Source: Halicephalobus mephisto (Eukaryota; Nematoda; Chromadorea; Rhabditida; Panagrolaimidae). Taken from it: a stretch of DNA of 64,000 nucleotides. The position numbers were made by a program, and so were the translations under genes. The stretch is from positions 1 to 64,000 of the forward strand of contig SWDT01000091.1 of NCBI GenBank assembly GCA_009193035.1, written 5' to 3'. The notes under the pieces were generated by a model that was not told the origin of the DNA, searched no databases, and was given only the letters and a program-made list of their open reading frames with translations. This document shows, piece by piece, positions 33,829 through 44,700 of this stretch; the first letter of the stretch is position 1, and each line of letters opens with the position of its first letter.

Positions 33829-35190
33829 ATGGGTGGAACTAGAAGAAAGAGATTTAACAGTAATTCGAAGATTGCAAAGCGCCTGAGGCTTTCTGCCGAT
33901 CAAGGTCCAAATCGCGGAAATCCTGAAAGTCAGTCTCGTCCATCTTCTGCCAACCAGCGTTCCCGACAACCTTCTACCGGCGAAACCCCAGAATATGAGA
34001 TTAATGCTGTAATCCTCTGTCAGCATACCGACAACAATTACTACGAAGCTAAAATCATCAAAGTCGATCACGATGACGATGGAAAACCGATGTATACGAT
34101 ACATTACAAAGTGAGTTTTCTTTGTTGATGAAAATTGATATATGAACATCACTTTTAGGGCTGGAACTCGAGGTATGATGAAGCCTTAACTTCCGAAGAT
34201 GCTCAGGACCGATTCTTGGAGTACACCGAGGAGAACCGCAACTACGCAAAAGAGATGATCGCGCAATCCATGGCCAAATCGAAAAAGAGTGGATCCAAAC
34301 GCAAGGATGAGAAAAGTCGTAAGCTTTAATTCGAGACCATTTTTGACTAAACTACTTCAGAGAAATCAGCACGGCGTTCTACTAGCAGACGACCGAACAC
34401 TTCTGGAGCTGTTACACCTTCTCGTGAGTCAGCAGCTCCTCCAGAAGTCGTCGAAGAGCAGTTGCCATCTGATGATATTCATGTCACCGGCTCGTCGGAG
34501 GATGTTGTTTTGAGTGTCAAATTGACCGACGAAATCTGCAAAATCCTGGAGAAAGATGCCCAATTCCTGATTAGTAGCACCAAACTCGTGAAAATTCCGG
34601 CGACTAAACCTATCAGTCAGATTTTCGAAGAGTTCAAAAAACACTATCTGAAGAAACCCAATCATATGTTGCCGAAGAATATTCTTGAAACTAGGGTTGA
34701 TATGGTGAAAGCCGCGTTTAACGACAATCTCCAGTCAAAGCTGCTGTACAGGTCCGAGCTGCTCCAGTATCTCGACATTTTGAACAAACTGATCGAAGAT
34801 TCGACTGAAATTTCTCATAGAGACTATGGCAACAACGACGTCGATGGCGATGAATCTGGTATAGAAAGTGAAGCTAGTGACGATGATTCTGCACTTCCAT
34901 CCAATGAACCTAGTTATCAATCCAATGCTAGACTGACAGAGGAAGAGGACCAAAACGCTCGAAGATCATTCATCCCCGATTTCACTACTCAGTACGGACT
35001 GATCCACTTTCTTCGATTCTGTTCCAATGTTCACAATTACTACGATGACGGAGCTTTACCAATCACGATCTACAACTACATTGTTGGAGTTGTCAATGAC
35101 ATACTGGAGTACATTACTCCCAAGGTTTCAGAGTATTACAACGTTCAGAAAGATTACGAGAATCCGTCTTCTAGTCACATTAAAAAGTGA
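33829..35190 (+). CDS. mrg-1: MRG-family chromatin protein (MRG15/MRG-1 orthologue)
   Basis: Exons 33829-34110, 34159-34318 and 34361-35190 give 423 residues. Residues 1-53 are basic and Ser/Arg-rich. Residues about 55-115 form a chromo-barrel domain: YEINAVILCQH, YYEAKIIKV, YTIHYKGWNSRYDE, with the aromatic cage-type residues present. Residues about 200-415 are the MRG domain (LTDEICKILEKD, KLVKIPATKPI, GLIHFLRFC, ITPKVSEYY). An acidic Asp/Glu/Ser-rich insert at about 310-345 lengthens it. The family reads H3K36 methylation and works in histone acetyltransferase, deacetylase and repair complexes in the nucleus; in C. elegans MRG-1 protects germline identity. The splice junctions fall within the chromo barrel and just after it. 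Confidence 0.9.
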
Positions 35191-35596
35191 TTAGTGATTT
35201 TTTTGCTTTTTTGCAACTCAGTCGACTGCATGTCTTTAATGGTTATGAATAATTTTGTAGTCGGTGTTTCCTAAACAAAGTTATGGAATGTCTTTGCAAT
35301 CATCAGTTTCCTTGGGGGAATTTCAATAATCGTCTTTTGCAAACCTTGAATCCTTACCCCTTGCTTTCCTTGGAAACCTACAGTATCCCTATTGTTTTTT
35401 TGGGTTGTCAAACTGAAACACACAAAAGAATTCGCAACAAATTTCGTAAATGTTTCCCGGACAACATGGAATTTTAAAGGAACATTCATGTTTTTACGAC
35501 AAAAAAGGTGAATTTGCAGGAGTTAAGAAAGAAAAAAAAATTTTGAAGATGTCAAAAATGATTATTGGAGGTTATTGGGGTTTTGATTTGTTGAAA
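35191..35596. other. Short spacer between mrg-1 and the first 7-TM gene
   Basis: About 400 bp with no supported gene. Short frames on both strands at 35271-35489 overlap each other and lack motifs. In-frame ATGs at 35450 and 35549 precede the preferred start of the next gene. Confidence 0.45.
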
Positions 35597-38070
35597 ATGA
35601 TGAAATTTTTGTTTTTGATATTTTTTATTTTTCTTAATATTCCTGGAATAAGAGGATTGGATATGGAAGGAGAAGAAACTAATACTACTGTTGATCCTGA
35701 TCTGCTTAATACCACGGAAACGACGACATTATCGGCAACGACGGAATCACCAACGACGACTGAAAAACCTTTGACTTGTCAGTGTGACGATTACACTACT
35801 CTTGAGGATGGTAATCCATGTAGTATTACGCTAGATTATCAAGGGAATCCGACGGCCTTCAATGGGGGTTGCATATGTGTTGCTCATGATCCGTACCACT
35901 ATGTAGTTAATAGACAAGCTGATGGAGTGACGTATATAGTAACTTGTGAAGCAGGAACAACAACGACTACTACTACAGTACTGCCGTTGACGGACCCTGA
36001 TTATGAGGATCCGCCTGTAGTAGGACCGGGAATCGACCCTAATGCGACGGAAGAGGAAGAAGAAGAAGACGAACCTGTAGTGTACACTGGACCCTGCAAC
36101 ATTACCGCCATACAGGGGAACAAGAGGAACATCACTAAGATATTCTTCTACGTCGCTAGTTTCTGGGTCATTTTGTGGACAATAATCACGATCATCACCA
36201 ACATCGTTTGCAAAGAAACCGGACATCACAGATTCATCGGATTATTGGAGGAATTGGCGATTATCGTTCTGTGGGTGTTTTTGGGATTTTTCGTTTGGGA
36301 TCCGCTTGAAGACGAAGTAAGTTTTTAATTTTTAAGATATTTGATCATGAAATAAATTTGATTATTTTTAAAGATTTATATTTCAAAAATGGACTTGGTT
36401 GTTTAACTTTGGTCCTGACACGAAAAATGATTAAAGTAATTCTGACAATATTTTTGATGACTTTTGAGATTTTATTTATTGTAAATAAAAAAAATAAAAA
36501 CTTTGGAAAAAGTATTCAGAAGTCATCGAAAACATTGCAAAAATTACTTTAATCATTTTTCGTGTCAGGATCAAAATTAATTATTTTTTTGATTTTAATA
36601 TTTTATTCATTTTTATTTTATTTAACTTAATTTAAAATTTATTTGTTAAAATTCAAAATTTCGTCAAATTCGAAGATAAAAAAAAATAATAAACTTCTGA
36701 CGATGTTGACGATTTTTCGTTTTAGTTAAATTTCCAATTTTAAATTTTTTTCAGAATTCCACTTTAATTTTCGAAATTAATTCTTGAAATTACGAAATCT
36801 AGATAAATTATTAAAGAATTTCTAGAAATTAACAAAGTTTAAAATTTGCTTTTTATGTAAATCAAAATTTTTTAAATTAATTTTTTTTCCAAAAAATACA
36901 CAGTTATTGTTTTTATTTTTAGATGATTTGCAAAGTCACCGGGATGGTCCTCCACTTTGTCCCTATTATGATCATGGGCTGTTTTGTTTTCGAAGCTATA
37001 TTCGCCAGATCCATCATCAAAGGAAGTTCTCAGAAAGACGGATCTATTCCTCCGTTTGTGAACTACATTATCCCTATTCTGATCCCCATAGCTCCAGTAG
37101 CCATCTCCTACCTCCAACTGAAGGAATACTACGCTTCCACCGGGGTTCACTGTTTTGTCGTGATATTCACTGATATGTTATGGGCCTACATGATTCCGCC
37201 TTGGGCATTGCTAATAATTGCTGTTATTATTGGACAGTTGGCTTTCATAGCTTGTAAAAAAGCTTTGCCCGATGTCGATGGAAGACAACTATTCTGGGCC
37301 AAGTATGTTACACTACAAACAGTGAGTAATCATTTTCAAATTTTAGGAAAATGTGCAAAGCTCTTCCAATCCTCAGTGTCTGGATCCTAACACCGTACTT
37401 CTTGGCCATGTTCTCTCTGGACATGCAGAAGTTCTGGCTCATGATCGTCTACTTGGTCTCATGCTTGGTCCTGGGGCCGGTGATCTTCATCTGCCACACA
37501 TATTGCTATCAGAAAGTAAGTCAAAATTAAAACTACTAAAATGACCCTCATTACTCGGCAATGTACTTTTAAATAACGATTTTTACATTATTATGGTGAA
37601 ATATAACTTGTAAAAATCCACCTAAAAGTATTTAAACAATGCAGTAACGAGTAATTTAGACTTGTATATTGTTAAATGTGTGAATTACCCGGCTTATCTG
37701 ATATCTTTGAGTAACATCAACTTGTTTTCAGACGGCAACAACTCTCTGGAAAAAGACTTCTTTCAGTGTTTATGAACCTTGTCCAGAACAACCTGATCGT
37801 CCTCTCACTCCGCCAAGATCAAAATCTCCTGAAAAACCAACTCCAGAAAATCCTCCACCTACAGAAACTCCACCTAAGAAAGATCCTCCGTGTAACCCAT
37901 ATGCAGGACCTCCACCAATGATGCCTCCGAGACCTGTGCAACCTAATCGATCACCAGTTAGACCTGTTAACGACATACCGACGAATTCCATGGATTTCTA
38001 TTCTTGGGTAACAAACAGAAATATGCAGGACATCAACCAATCTGAGAATGTCCTCTTCAAGAGAAAATGA
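35597..38070 (+). CDS. Class B/adhesion-like 7-TM receptor, paralogue 1
   Basis: Exons 35597-36316, 36923-37302, 37347-37515 and 37732-38070 give 535 residues. The ATG at 35597 or 35600 starts a signal peptide; upstream in-frame ATGs would bury it. Residues about 25-58 are a Thr/Ser-rich, mucin-like stretch. Six cysteines lie at about 61-117 (CxC...C...CxC...C), then an acidic linker, then seven hydrophobic segments from about residue 184. Class B features are a CKVTGMVLHF..EA in TM3, a conserved Cys then MLWAYMIPPWALLI into TM5, and FICHTYCYQKTATTLWKK at the end of TM7. No GPS/GAIN motif is visible. The cytoplasmic tail is Pro-rich and ends in a block (FYSWVTNRN..LFKRK) conserved in the paralogue at 41767. 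The ligand is unknown. Confidence 0.85.
36408..36575. repeat. MITE-like inverted repeat in intron 1 of the first 7-TM gene
   Basis: The left arm starts TTTGGTCCTGACACGAAAAA and the right arm ends with its near-exact complement (TTTTTCGTGTCAGGATCAAA). About 60 bp pair on each side around a short AT-rich centre. Confidence 0.8.
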
Positions 38071-38637
38071 TTGAGTGTTAAAGAGTACTATACTTTGAGG
38101 ATATACCTGATATTCAATTTATGCAATATAATCAACCAATATGTGTATAATGAAGCTAAAGTGTGTATTATTGTGCTTTGAGTACTGTCAGTAGAAAAAA
38201 GTAGAGATAAATATTGCATAAAGGAAAACTTCATATATGAATTAGATGTTACGTACCAGTGTGTTTTATTTAATATTTCAAAAACACCGTATTTTTTATG
38301 AATGTAGCTCAATATGTAGTAGATAAAGTGAAAAGGAATTTTTCCTTTCGTGGAAGATCTCATGTCATGCATATGAAAGTTATAGGCTGTTATTGTTTTA
38401 GAAAATGTTGCTACTTTGTTATTCCTCTCTACAGTAGTTAAGACAATAGAACCAGGAAGTCGTCATTCAACTTGTCACCAGTCACACTTCGATCGAGACT
38501 CAAAATAAAGCTGATTCTCGATTATTAACAGAGCTCTTTGGATGTTGGTCGATTGAACAATGTCTTAATTTTTCTGTAGATCTACAGACGGAATTGAACT
38601 TCATCTTCCATCTCCATAGATCATCTGACATTGAAAA
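38071..38637. other. 3' flank of the first 7-TM gene
   Basis: No gene is supported; a 94-codon minus-strand frame here has no motif. The next element begins at 38638. Confidence 0.45.
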
Positions 38638-38828
38638 TACAGTGGAATCTCGATATAAGGCACCCTCAACGGACCAGACAAATCGTGCTTTATATCGTAA
38701 GGTGCTTTTTATCGAAGGTCGAATATGACTAAAATTCCTTAAATTCTCGCAAATTTGTATGCGGGCCAAACTAACGCACTGAAACCGTGCCTTATAGCCT
38801 GGATGCGTTGTATCGAGATTCCACTGTA
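38638..38828. repeat. Pogo-type MITE, 191 bp
   Basis: The ends are TACAGTGGAATCTCGATA and TATCGAGATTCCACTGTA, exact inverted copies of 18 bp. The TA border and CAGT(G/A)(G/A)AAC/TCT start resemble terminal repeats of pogo/Tigger-like transposons. The interior (GCACCTTACGATATAAAGCA and its complement-like partner) is also partly palindromic. It has no coding capacity. Confidence 0.75.
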
Positions 38829-41002
38829 ATACATTCGGATGCATTGAACAGAATATATAAATATATAAATATTTAATGATTAATGTATCTAATATATTCA
38901 AAACACTCTCTTTATTTTTACAATTGGATTTTATAATTCTTAGATCATCGCCAATTTTAATGACATACTGCAATTTGATTAATCATAATTATTGTTTTCC
39001 TTTTATGTCTAGTGCTCCTTTAAGCTATTATTCCCATATTAAATCGTCATGAATGTTGACATGTGAACTTTTCTTTATAGGTTTTTAGAGATGAAAAATA
39101 TAATTTCATGGCTTAGAAAACAACGTTATAAGGAATTGTGGACATTGGGCAATGTTAAACTGCATTTGTAGATTGAATCTTCGGATATAGACACAATCAT
39201 ACTTTGTAAATATTGTGCTTAATGCATATCCAAGCCAACTTTTGTTGACAGGAATATGTTAATTACAAAACATACTTAAACATGTATCGAATGATAGATA
39301 AAATACATACTTCAGCTATTATTAAAGCAAAATATAACAAATTTCATCATTATTTACAATCCCCTTCCTGTTGAACATTCTTGATTCAGAATCGTCTTCA
39401 AAGTTCAACAACTTGATATATTGTTGAACAATATCTAGTGTATAATATAATAATAAGAGAATAAAAATGTTTTTCATCTTATTTTTGTGTATAAATTATG
39501 AAAAATTCCAAAATTTTTGACATATGTTCCCAAACATAGTTGACATCTGATTTTTTCTGTTTTTGTTCCGAAATTTGTTCGTAACACTCACTAACTTCCG
39601 CAATTAAACATCCTAATGTCATCTATCCTGAATATGATGATCATTGCGTTTAATCGAACATTTATTGGAAACATTTAAAATTTTAATAACTTATAACTTT
39701 AGTTCAAGCATTTCTTGTTTGTGTATATGTAAACTCCATATTTCTTTTCATATATCTAATATCGGTTGTTGAAACAGAATTATTTTTCTGTAGAAGTATT
39801 CCTTATTACCAGGAAGAAACCTTCTTGTTCGTAAATTTCATCAAGATGTCATATGAGAAATCTAAAGATCAACATGTTTCTTGTATTCATAATGTTGATT
39901 TCCCTATATCCAAAAAATTAAATATTTCATAATTGTTTGTAATCGTATAATCAAATCACAATTGAGAAATTTATTTTTCAAGTTGAGGAAAAACCTTCCA
40001 TTGTGGCAAGGAACGTCTATTTATTACTGTAAATCAAAACTAAGCTGACAGTTAATTGCGTATTAGAAAACTGTTGAGCGGTTGTTTTCTGCAATGGTTG
40101 TCTGAGCACTTTTGATGGAGTTAACGATTACTCAAGGACCAAGATTGATAAGTGTATTAGAAGATTGACCATCTAGACGACAGAATTACAGTACTGTAAT
40201 ATTAAAAATCAGAAACTCAACTCATGGAAGAATTCTCAAAACTGTTTATCGACTGCAAGACTAGAGATGAAAAGGATATTGTTTGTTGTGGACTCATCAG
40301 TCTTCATAATCCCGGAAACAACGTGAATATAGGTGATGTGATGGAACTCAAGTACGTCCAACTGTACGATACTTCAATAAGAAATCGAGAATTCCTCAAT
40401 CATATCTGAAGATTTATGGACGCTCCATTGTTAGCGTCACCAATTCTGAAAAGAACTCAAAAAGCAGATCATTTCACGAATTGTCTTGTTATCTTTAATT
40501 CCTCTTAGAAGATGGTTGTCACAGAATTCATGACCTTAGTCGCCGAAAAAACAAAAAGTAAACAAGTATTTTTTTATGATCATTTTTAGTAATTGGAATA
40601 ATCCAAAACACTTTCGAAATCAAATATTTGAATGCCGATAATCTTGACTACATATGCAGAATTCTTGTGATTACTTTTTTGCTCTTCAATAGAGCTTAAT
40701 GTGGACTAATGATTTCAAAGAGCTTCGGAAATTGGCTTTCATATTTCCTTCAAGAAGGAGTCGTTGCTTAGTCATTGCAGAAAAGGTTAATTACCAGTAT
40801 GGAGGTCATATTCACTAAACCAGAAGATTATTTGGACACAGTTTGGATAGTGAAATCCACTTTGCTTGAAAGCATATCGAATCTATCATAAGCCGTTTTA
40901 TCGAAACACAGTGGTACATTAAATGAAGCACAAAATCGCTACATCAAACACTTTTTAAATTCTTTAAGTTGATTTTGTTGTCATTGTATTCACAAGTACT
41001 GT
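38829..41002. other. Spacer between the two 7-TM genes
   Basis: The spacer is AT-rich and mostly unique. A 61-codon frame at 40224-40409 (MEEFSKLF..., ending at TGA) and nearby open stretches to 40560 have balanced, protein-like composition and may be an old gene fragment, but I cannot assign a family or splice structure. Nothing else is supported. Confidence 0.4.
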
Positions 41003-41317
41003 AGAATCATCTGTAATTGCGTGTGATCACAACGTAAGAGCTCATGATCACGTTCTTTATAAATCGGGTTACAATGGAGTACAATCGATGACATGATTTT
41101 AATCTTATAAGAATCAAGTTTCATGAAATACAATCAACATATTTAGGTCATTTTCCCTACTGCTAAAATAACCATAAACACGTCGATTTCATTCAGTTAA
41201 AATCAACTTTCGTAGGATTATAATCATGTCGTCGATTGCGTTCAGTTAAAATCCAACTTATGAAGAATGTGTCCAAGGGGTCTTCTACATTAATTGCATT
41301 CAGTTACAGGTGATTCC
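41003..41317. repeat. MITE-like inverted repeat, second copy of the 32254 family
   Basis: The ends GGAATCACCTGTAACTGAAT (as the complement of the right end) and GAATCATCTGTAATTGCGTG (left) pair with mismatches. Internal ACAATCGATGACATGATTTT and its partner AATCATGTCGTCGATTGCG match the arms of the element at 32254-32573. It is more diverged than that copy. Confidence 0.65.
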
Positions 41318-41766
41318 AGTCTCTATACTGCCCTGAATTCAATGTCTTTAACATGTTTGAGTTTTGAATAAAGTATATTTTCAAAATTTTATGGTTCGAT
41401 CATTGAGTCGTAAAATATTCAATAAAATGTAATCCTAATCTGTGTTTCTCTTTTATGGATGAGTTAAGACATGGTTTTTTCATTTAGTACAAATATCTTA
41501 ATCAACACAATGTTATCGAATCCTAAAATACCTTCATTCTAAGGAAACTACATACGTATGATTTGCATTACGTTATCATTCTTTTGTGTTTTCAGAATCA
41601 CGAAACATTCTAAATATCTCAGAAACTTGATTTTAGAAAAGTTGCCATGGAAGTCTCAGTGTCCGTATAATATGGCTTAAATTTAAAATTCTTTTCAAGA
41701 CAGTAGAATTCCTTGGTCGGAAGAAAAGACAATTTGTCATTTGTTGGTTCTTAATTGTAGCCTAAC

Positions 41767-44700
41767 ATGTTCGTAGTTGCGAGGTCAATTATTTTATTTA
41801 TTTTTATTAATTTGATTACTGTCATCGATGCCCAAGAATCGACGCCGATGGAATGCTTGTGCGGCACAGGAACGTCTAACGAAGGAGATCTTTGTAATTT
41901 TGACGTGAGTCAGAAATGTAGTTTTATCGTAGTCAGATTATTAAATGACAGTATCGAATTCGGTTATACAGTAGAACTTGGATACTTTTGAAAATTATTA
42001 TTATTATTATAGTCGAACTTGGATACTTTAAAAAATTGTTATTATTATTATAGTAGAACTTGGATATAAGATACCCCCTTGAGACTGATCAAAGGGTATC
42101 TTATAAAAAAGGATATATTACAGTGGGGGTAAACTTGAAGGCAGATTAACCAAACTCCCTCATTCACACCGTATAATATAACAAGAGATATGTTATAGCG
42201 AAGGTATGTTATAACAAAGGATATATTACAGTGGGGGTAAACTTGAAGGCAGATTAACCAAACTCCCTCACTCACATCGTATGATATAACAAGAGATATG
42301 TTATAGCGAAGGTATCTTATACCCAAATTTTACTGTATATGAAGACGAAAGAAAATAAGTAAACATTAATCCATTTGAAACTATTAAAGAATAAAATTAT
42401 TTATTTTTTAATCAACATTAAATTTTCATAACAGCAATTAACTAGTGTCATATTTGTTGTCTCTTCAATGGTCCTGAATGGATTGATTCTATCATGTTTT
42501 CTACCGTCTTTTATGTTCGAATTTGATACTGTAATTTTTAAATGTTAATTTTATTTTGAAAACAATTTTAAGTAAAATTAAATAATTATTTGAAGAATAT
42601 CCTATTTTGAAATTTTATAATTTCTATTTTAAATATTTTAATAATACTGTTTTAATCAGAAATATTTTCTATTTTTATTATACTTGTTCAAAAAAGTTAT
42701 AAAATATTAAAAAATCTAAATTTTTTTCAAGAAAATTTTCGATGAAAATCAAAAATAAATTAAAAATATATTTTGAAACAACTTTGATCTTCTGTACGTA
42801 AAAAACAATGCAAGACATATGGTGTATCGATACAGTAAGCCGACTCTGATGTATCGAATACATCGTATTTTGTGACCGATGGATTTCCCATAACACACTG
42901 ATACAGGAAATCCAATTTACGTACAGCTAAATTAGAGCTATTTTTGCGTAATCACACAAAAAAAAACATAACTTTCGTCATAGTAACAGATACAAAAAGT
43001 AACGAAAATGTGACACAATCGGCACATTTCCATGAATATTTGACATTTGTGACGAAAATTAAAACTTAATATTGACGATTTATATCTGCTACTGTATCAA
43101 AAAGTACACTTTTGTGTGTGATGGCAAATCTCGTCTTTTACTTTAAGTATATACAAAAAGTATAACTTTTAGTTCATTAAAAAGTTCAAATCATGACTAT
43201 TAAGTTTTAATTTTTATCATAAAAGTCAAATATTCATAAAAATGTGACGATTGTGTCACATTTTGCAATTTTTACAAAATTAAAAGTTACGCTTTTTTGT
43301 GTAAGATGACTTATGTATCAAATTAATTTGATCGAAATTTTTTCTTTCCTGAAATCAATAGAGTATAGTTAATTTCGAAATTTTAGTATTACGAAGGTGG
43401 CACTGTATCAAGTCCTACTGGATGTACTTGCTTAAATCCTTCTGATCAGATAATCATTGAAGACAAACTAGGGGACTATTACGGTGTTTGTAAAGCAGCA
43501 GAAACAACTATTAGACCGACTGATCCCCCGGAGGAAATTTTTGAAGAAGAAAAAAATGATGATGATGATGATGATGTTATCCGTAAGATAAATCCCGAAA
43601 ATTTAATTAAATTTTGATTTTCAGTTACTTATGGAAATTGTAGTTTTACAGAATTGGAAGGGGGAAAGAAAACAATGTCGAAAGTATTTTTCTACTTTGG
43701 GTCCATTTGGGTAATACTGTGGACGATTGGAACCATCGTGATTAATGTCGTTTTCAAGTAAGGAATTATTTATTTCATTTACTGTAGAAAAAAAACGAAA
43801 AACGTGTTTCTGTTAAAAATTGAAAAAGCTAAAAATAGAGATTTTTCACGAAAAATAAGGCTTCCGTTAAAATAGAAATTTCAGAAATATTATTATTTAT
43901 TACATAAGATAAAAAATTCAAAAACTTGATTAAACCATCTTTGTCGAAAGACGCAAAAAAGTCGAATCTGCAGTCTGCTTGCAACATTCGAACAGACTGG
44001 TTAATATGTTCGTAGTTCCACTTATGGAAATTCCAAAATCGAATCTGTAGTCTGCTTGCAACATTTAAACTAACTGGTTAATATGTTCGTAGTTCCACTT
44101 ATGAAAATTCCAAAATCGAATCTGCAGTCTGCTTGCAAGAGATCAGTTAATTAAGTTTTTGTGCGAAAATCCAATTTGACTTTGATTTTGATGTCAACTT
44201 TTTAGACTTTTATACTGAAGACAAAAACAGAATTTTTATTTTTTAAATTCAGAACTTTATTAAACAACTTACAAAAGAAGAAAATGATCCCAATAGGAAT
44301 TCAATTATTAAAACCTACCGTATTTGCTCTATTTGTGACGTATGTGTCACTATTTTTCGATTCACATGTTTGGATGGCCACAAATAGAGCAAATACAGTA
44401 TTTTATATTTATTTTTTAACGTCCAAATTCCAGAGAAAAAGGTCATCATCGATTCATCGGTATCTGCGAGGAAATCACGATCATCGTCCTCTTCATCTTC
44501 CTCGGATTCTTTGTTTGGGGTCCTTTTGACAGTTCAGACTTTTGTAAAGCAACTACAATTATTTTGCATTTTACACTAATATTATTCCTGGGTTTTTGCG
44601 TGATGGAAGTCGTTTTCGCCAACAGTATGATCACAGGAAAGTCGGATCTGAACGGAGCAGCTCCGCCATTGTTGAATTACATCTTGCCCGTTGTTATTGC

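Noticed and set aside
35450..35599. Earlier in-frame ATGs (35450, 35549) as the start of the first 7-TM gene
   Set aside because: They would place 49 or 16 polar residues before a clear signal peptide starting at 35597 or 35600.
40224..40409. 61-codon frame as an intact small gene
   Set aside because: Its composition is protein-like, but there is no signal, family motif, acceptor near the ATG or polyadenylation site; kept only as a possible fragment.
44284..44529. 81-codon frame near 44.3 kb as a separate small gene
   Set aside because: It overlaps an 85-bp inverted-repeat element and reads the next receptor exon out of frame.
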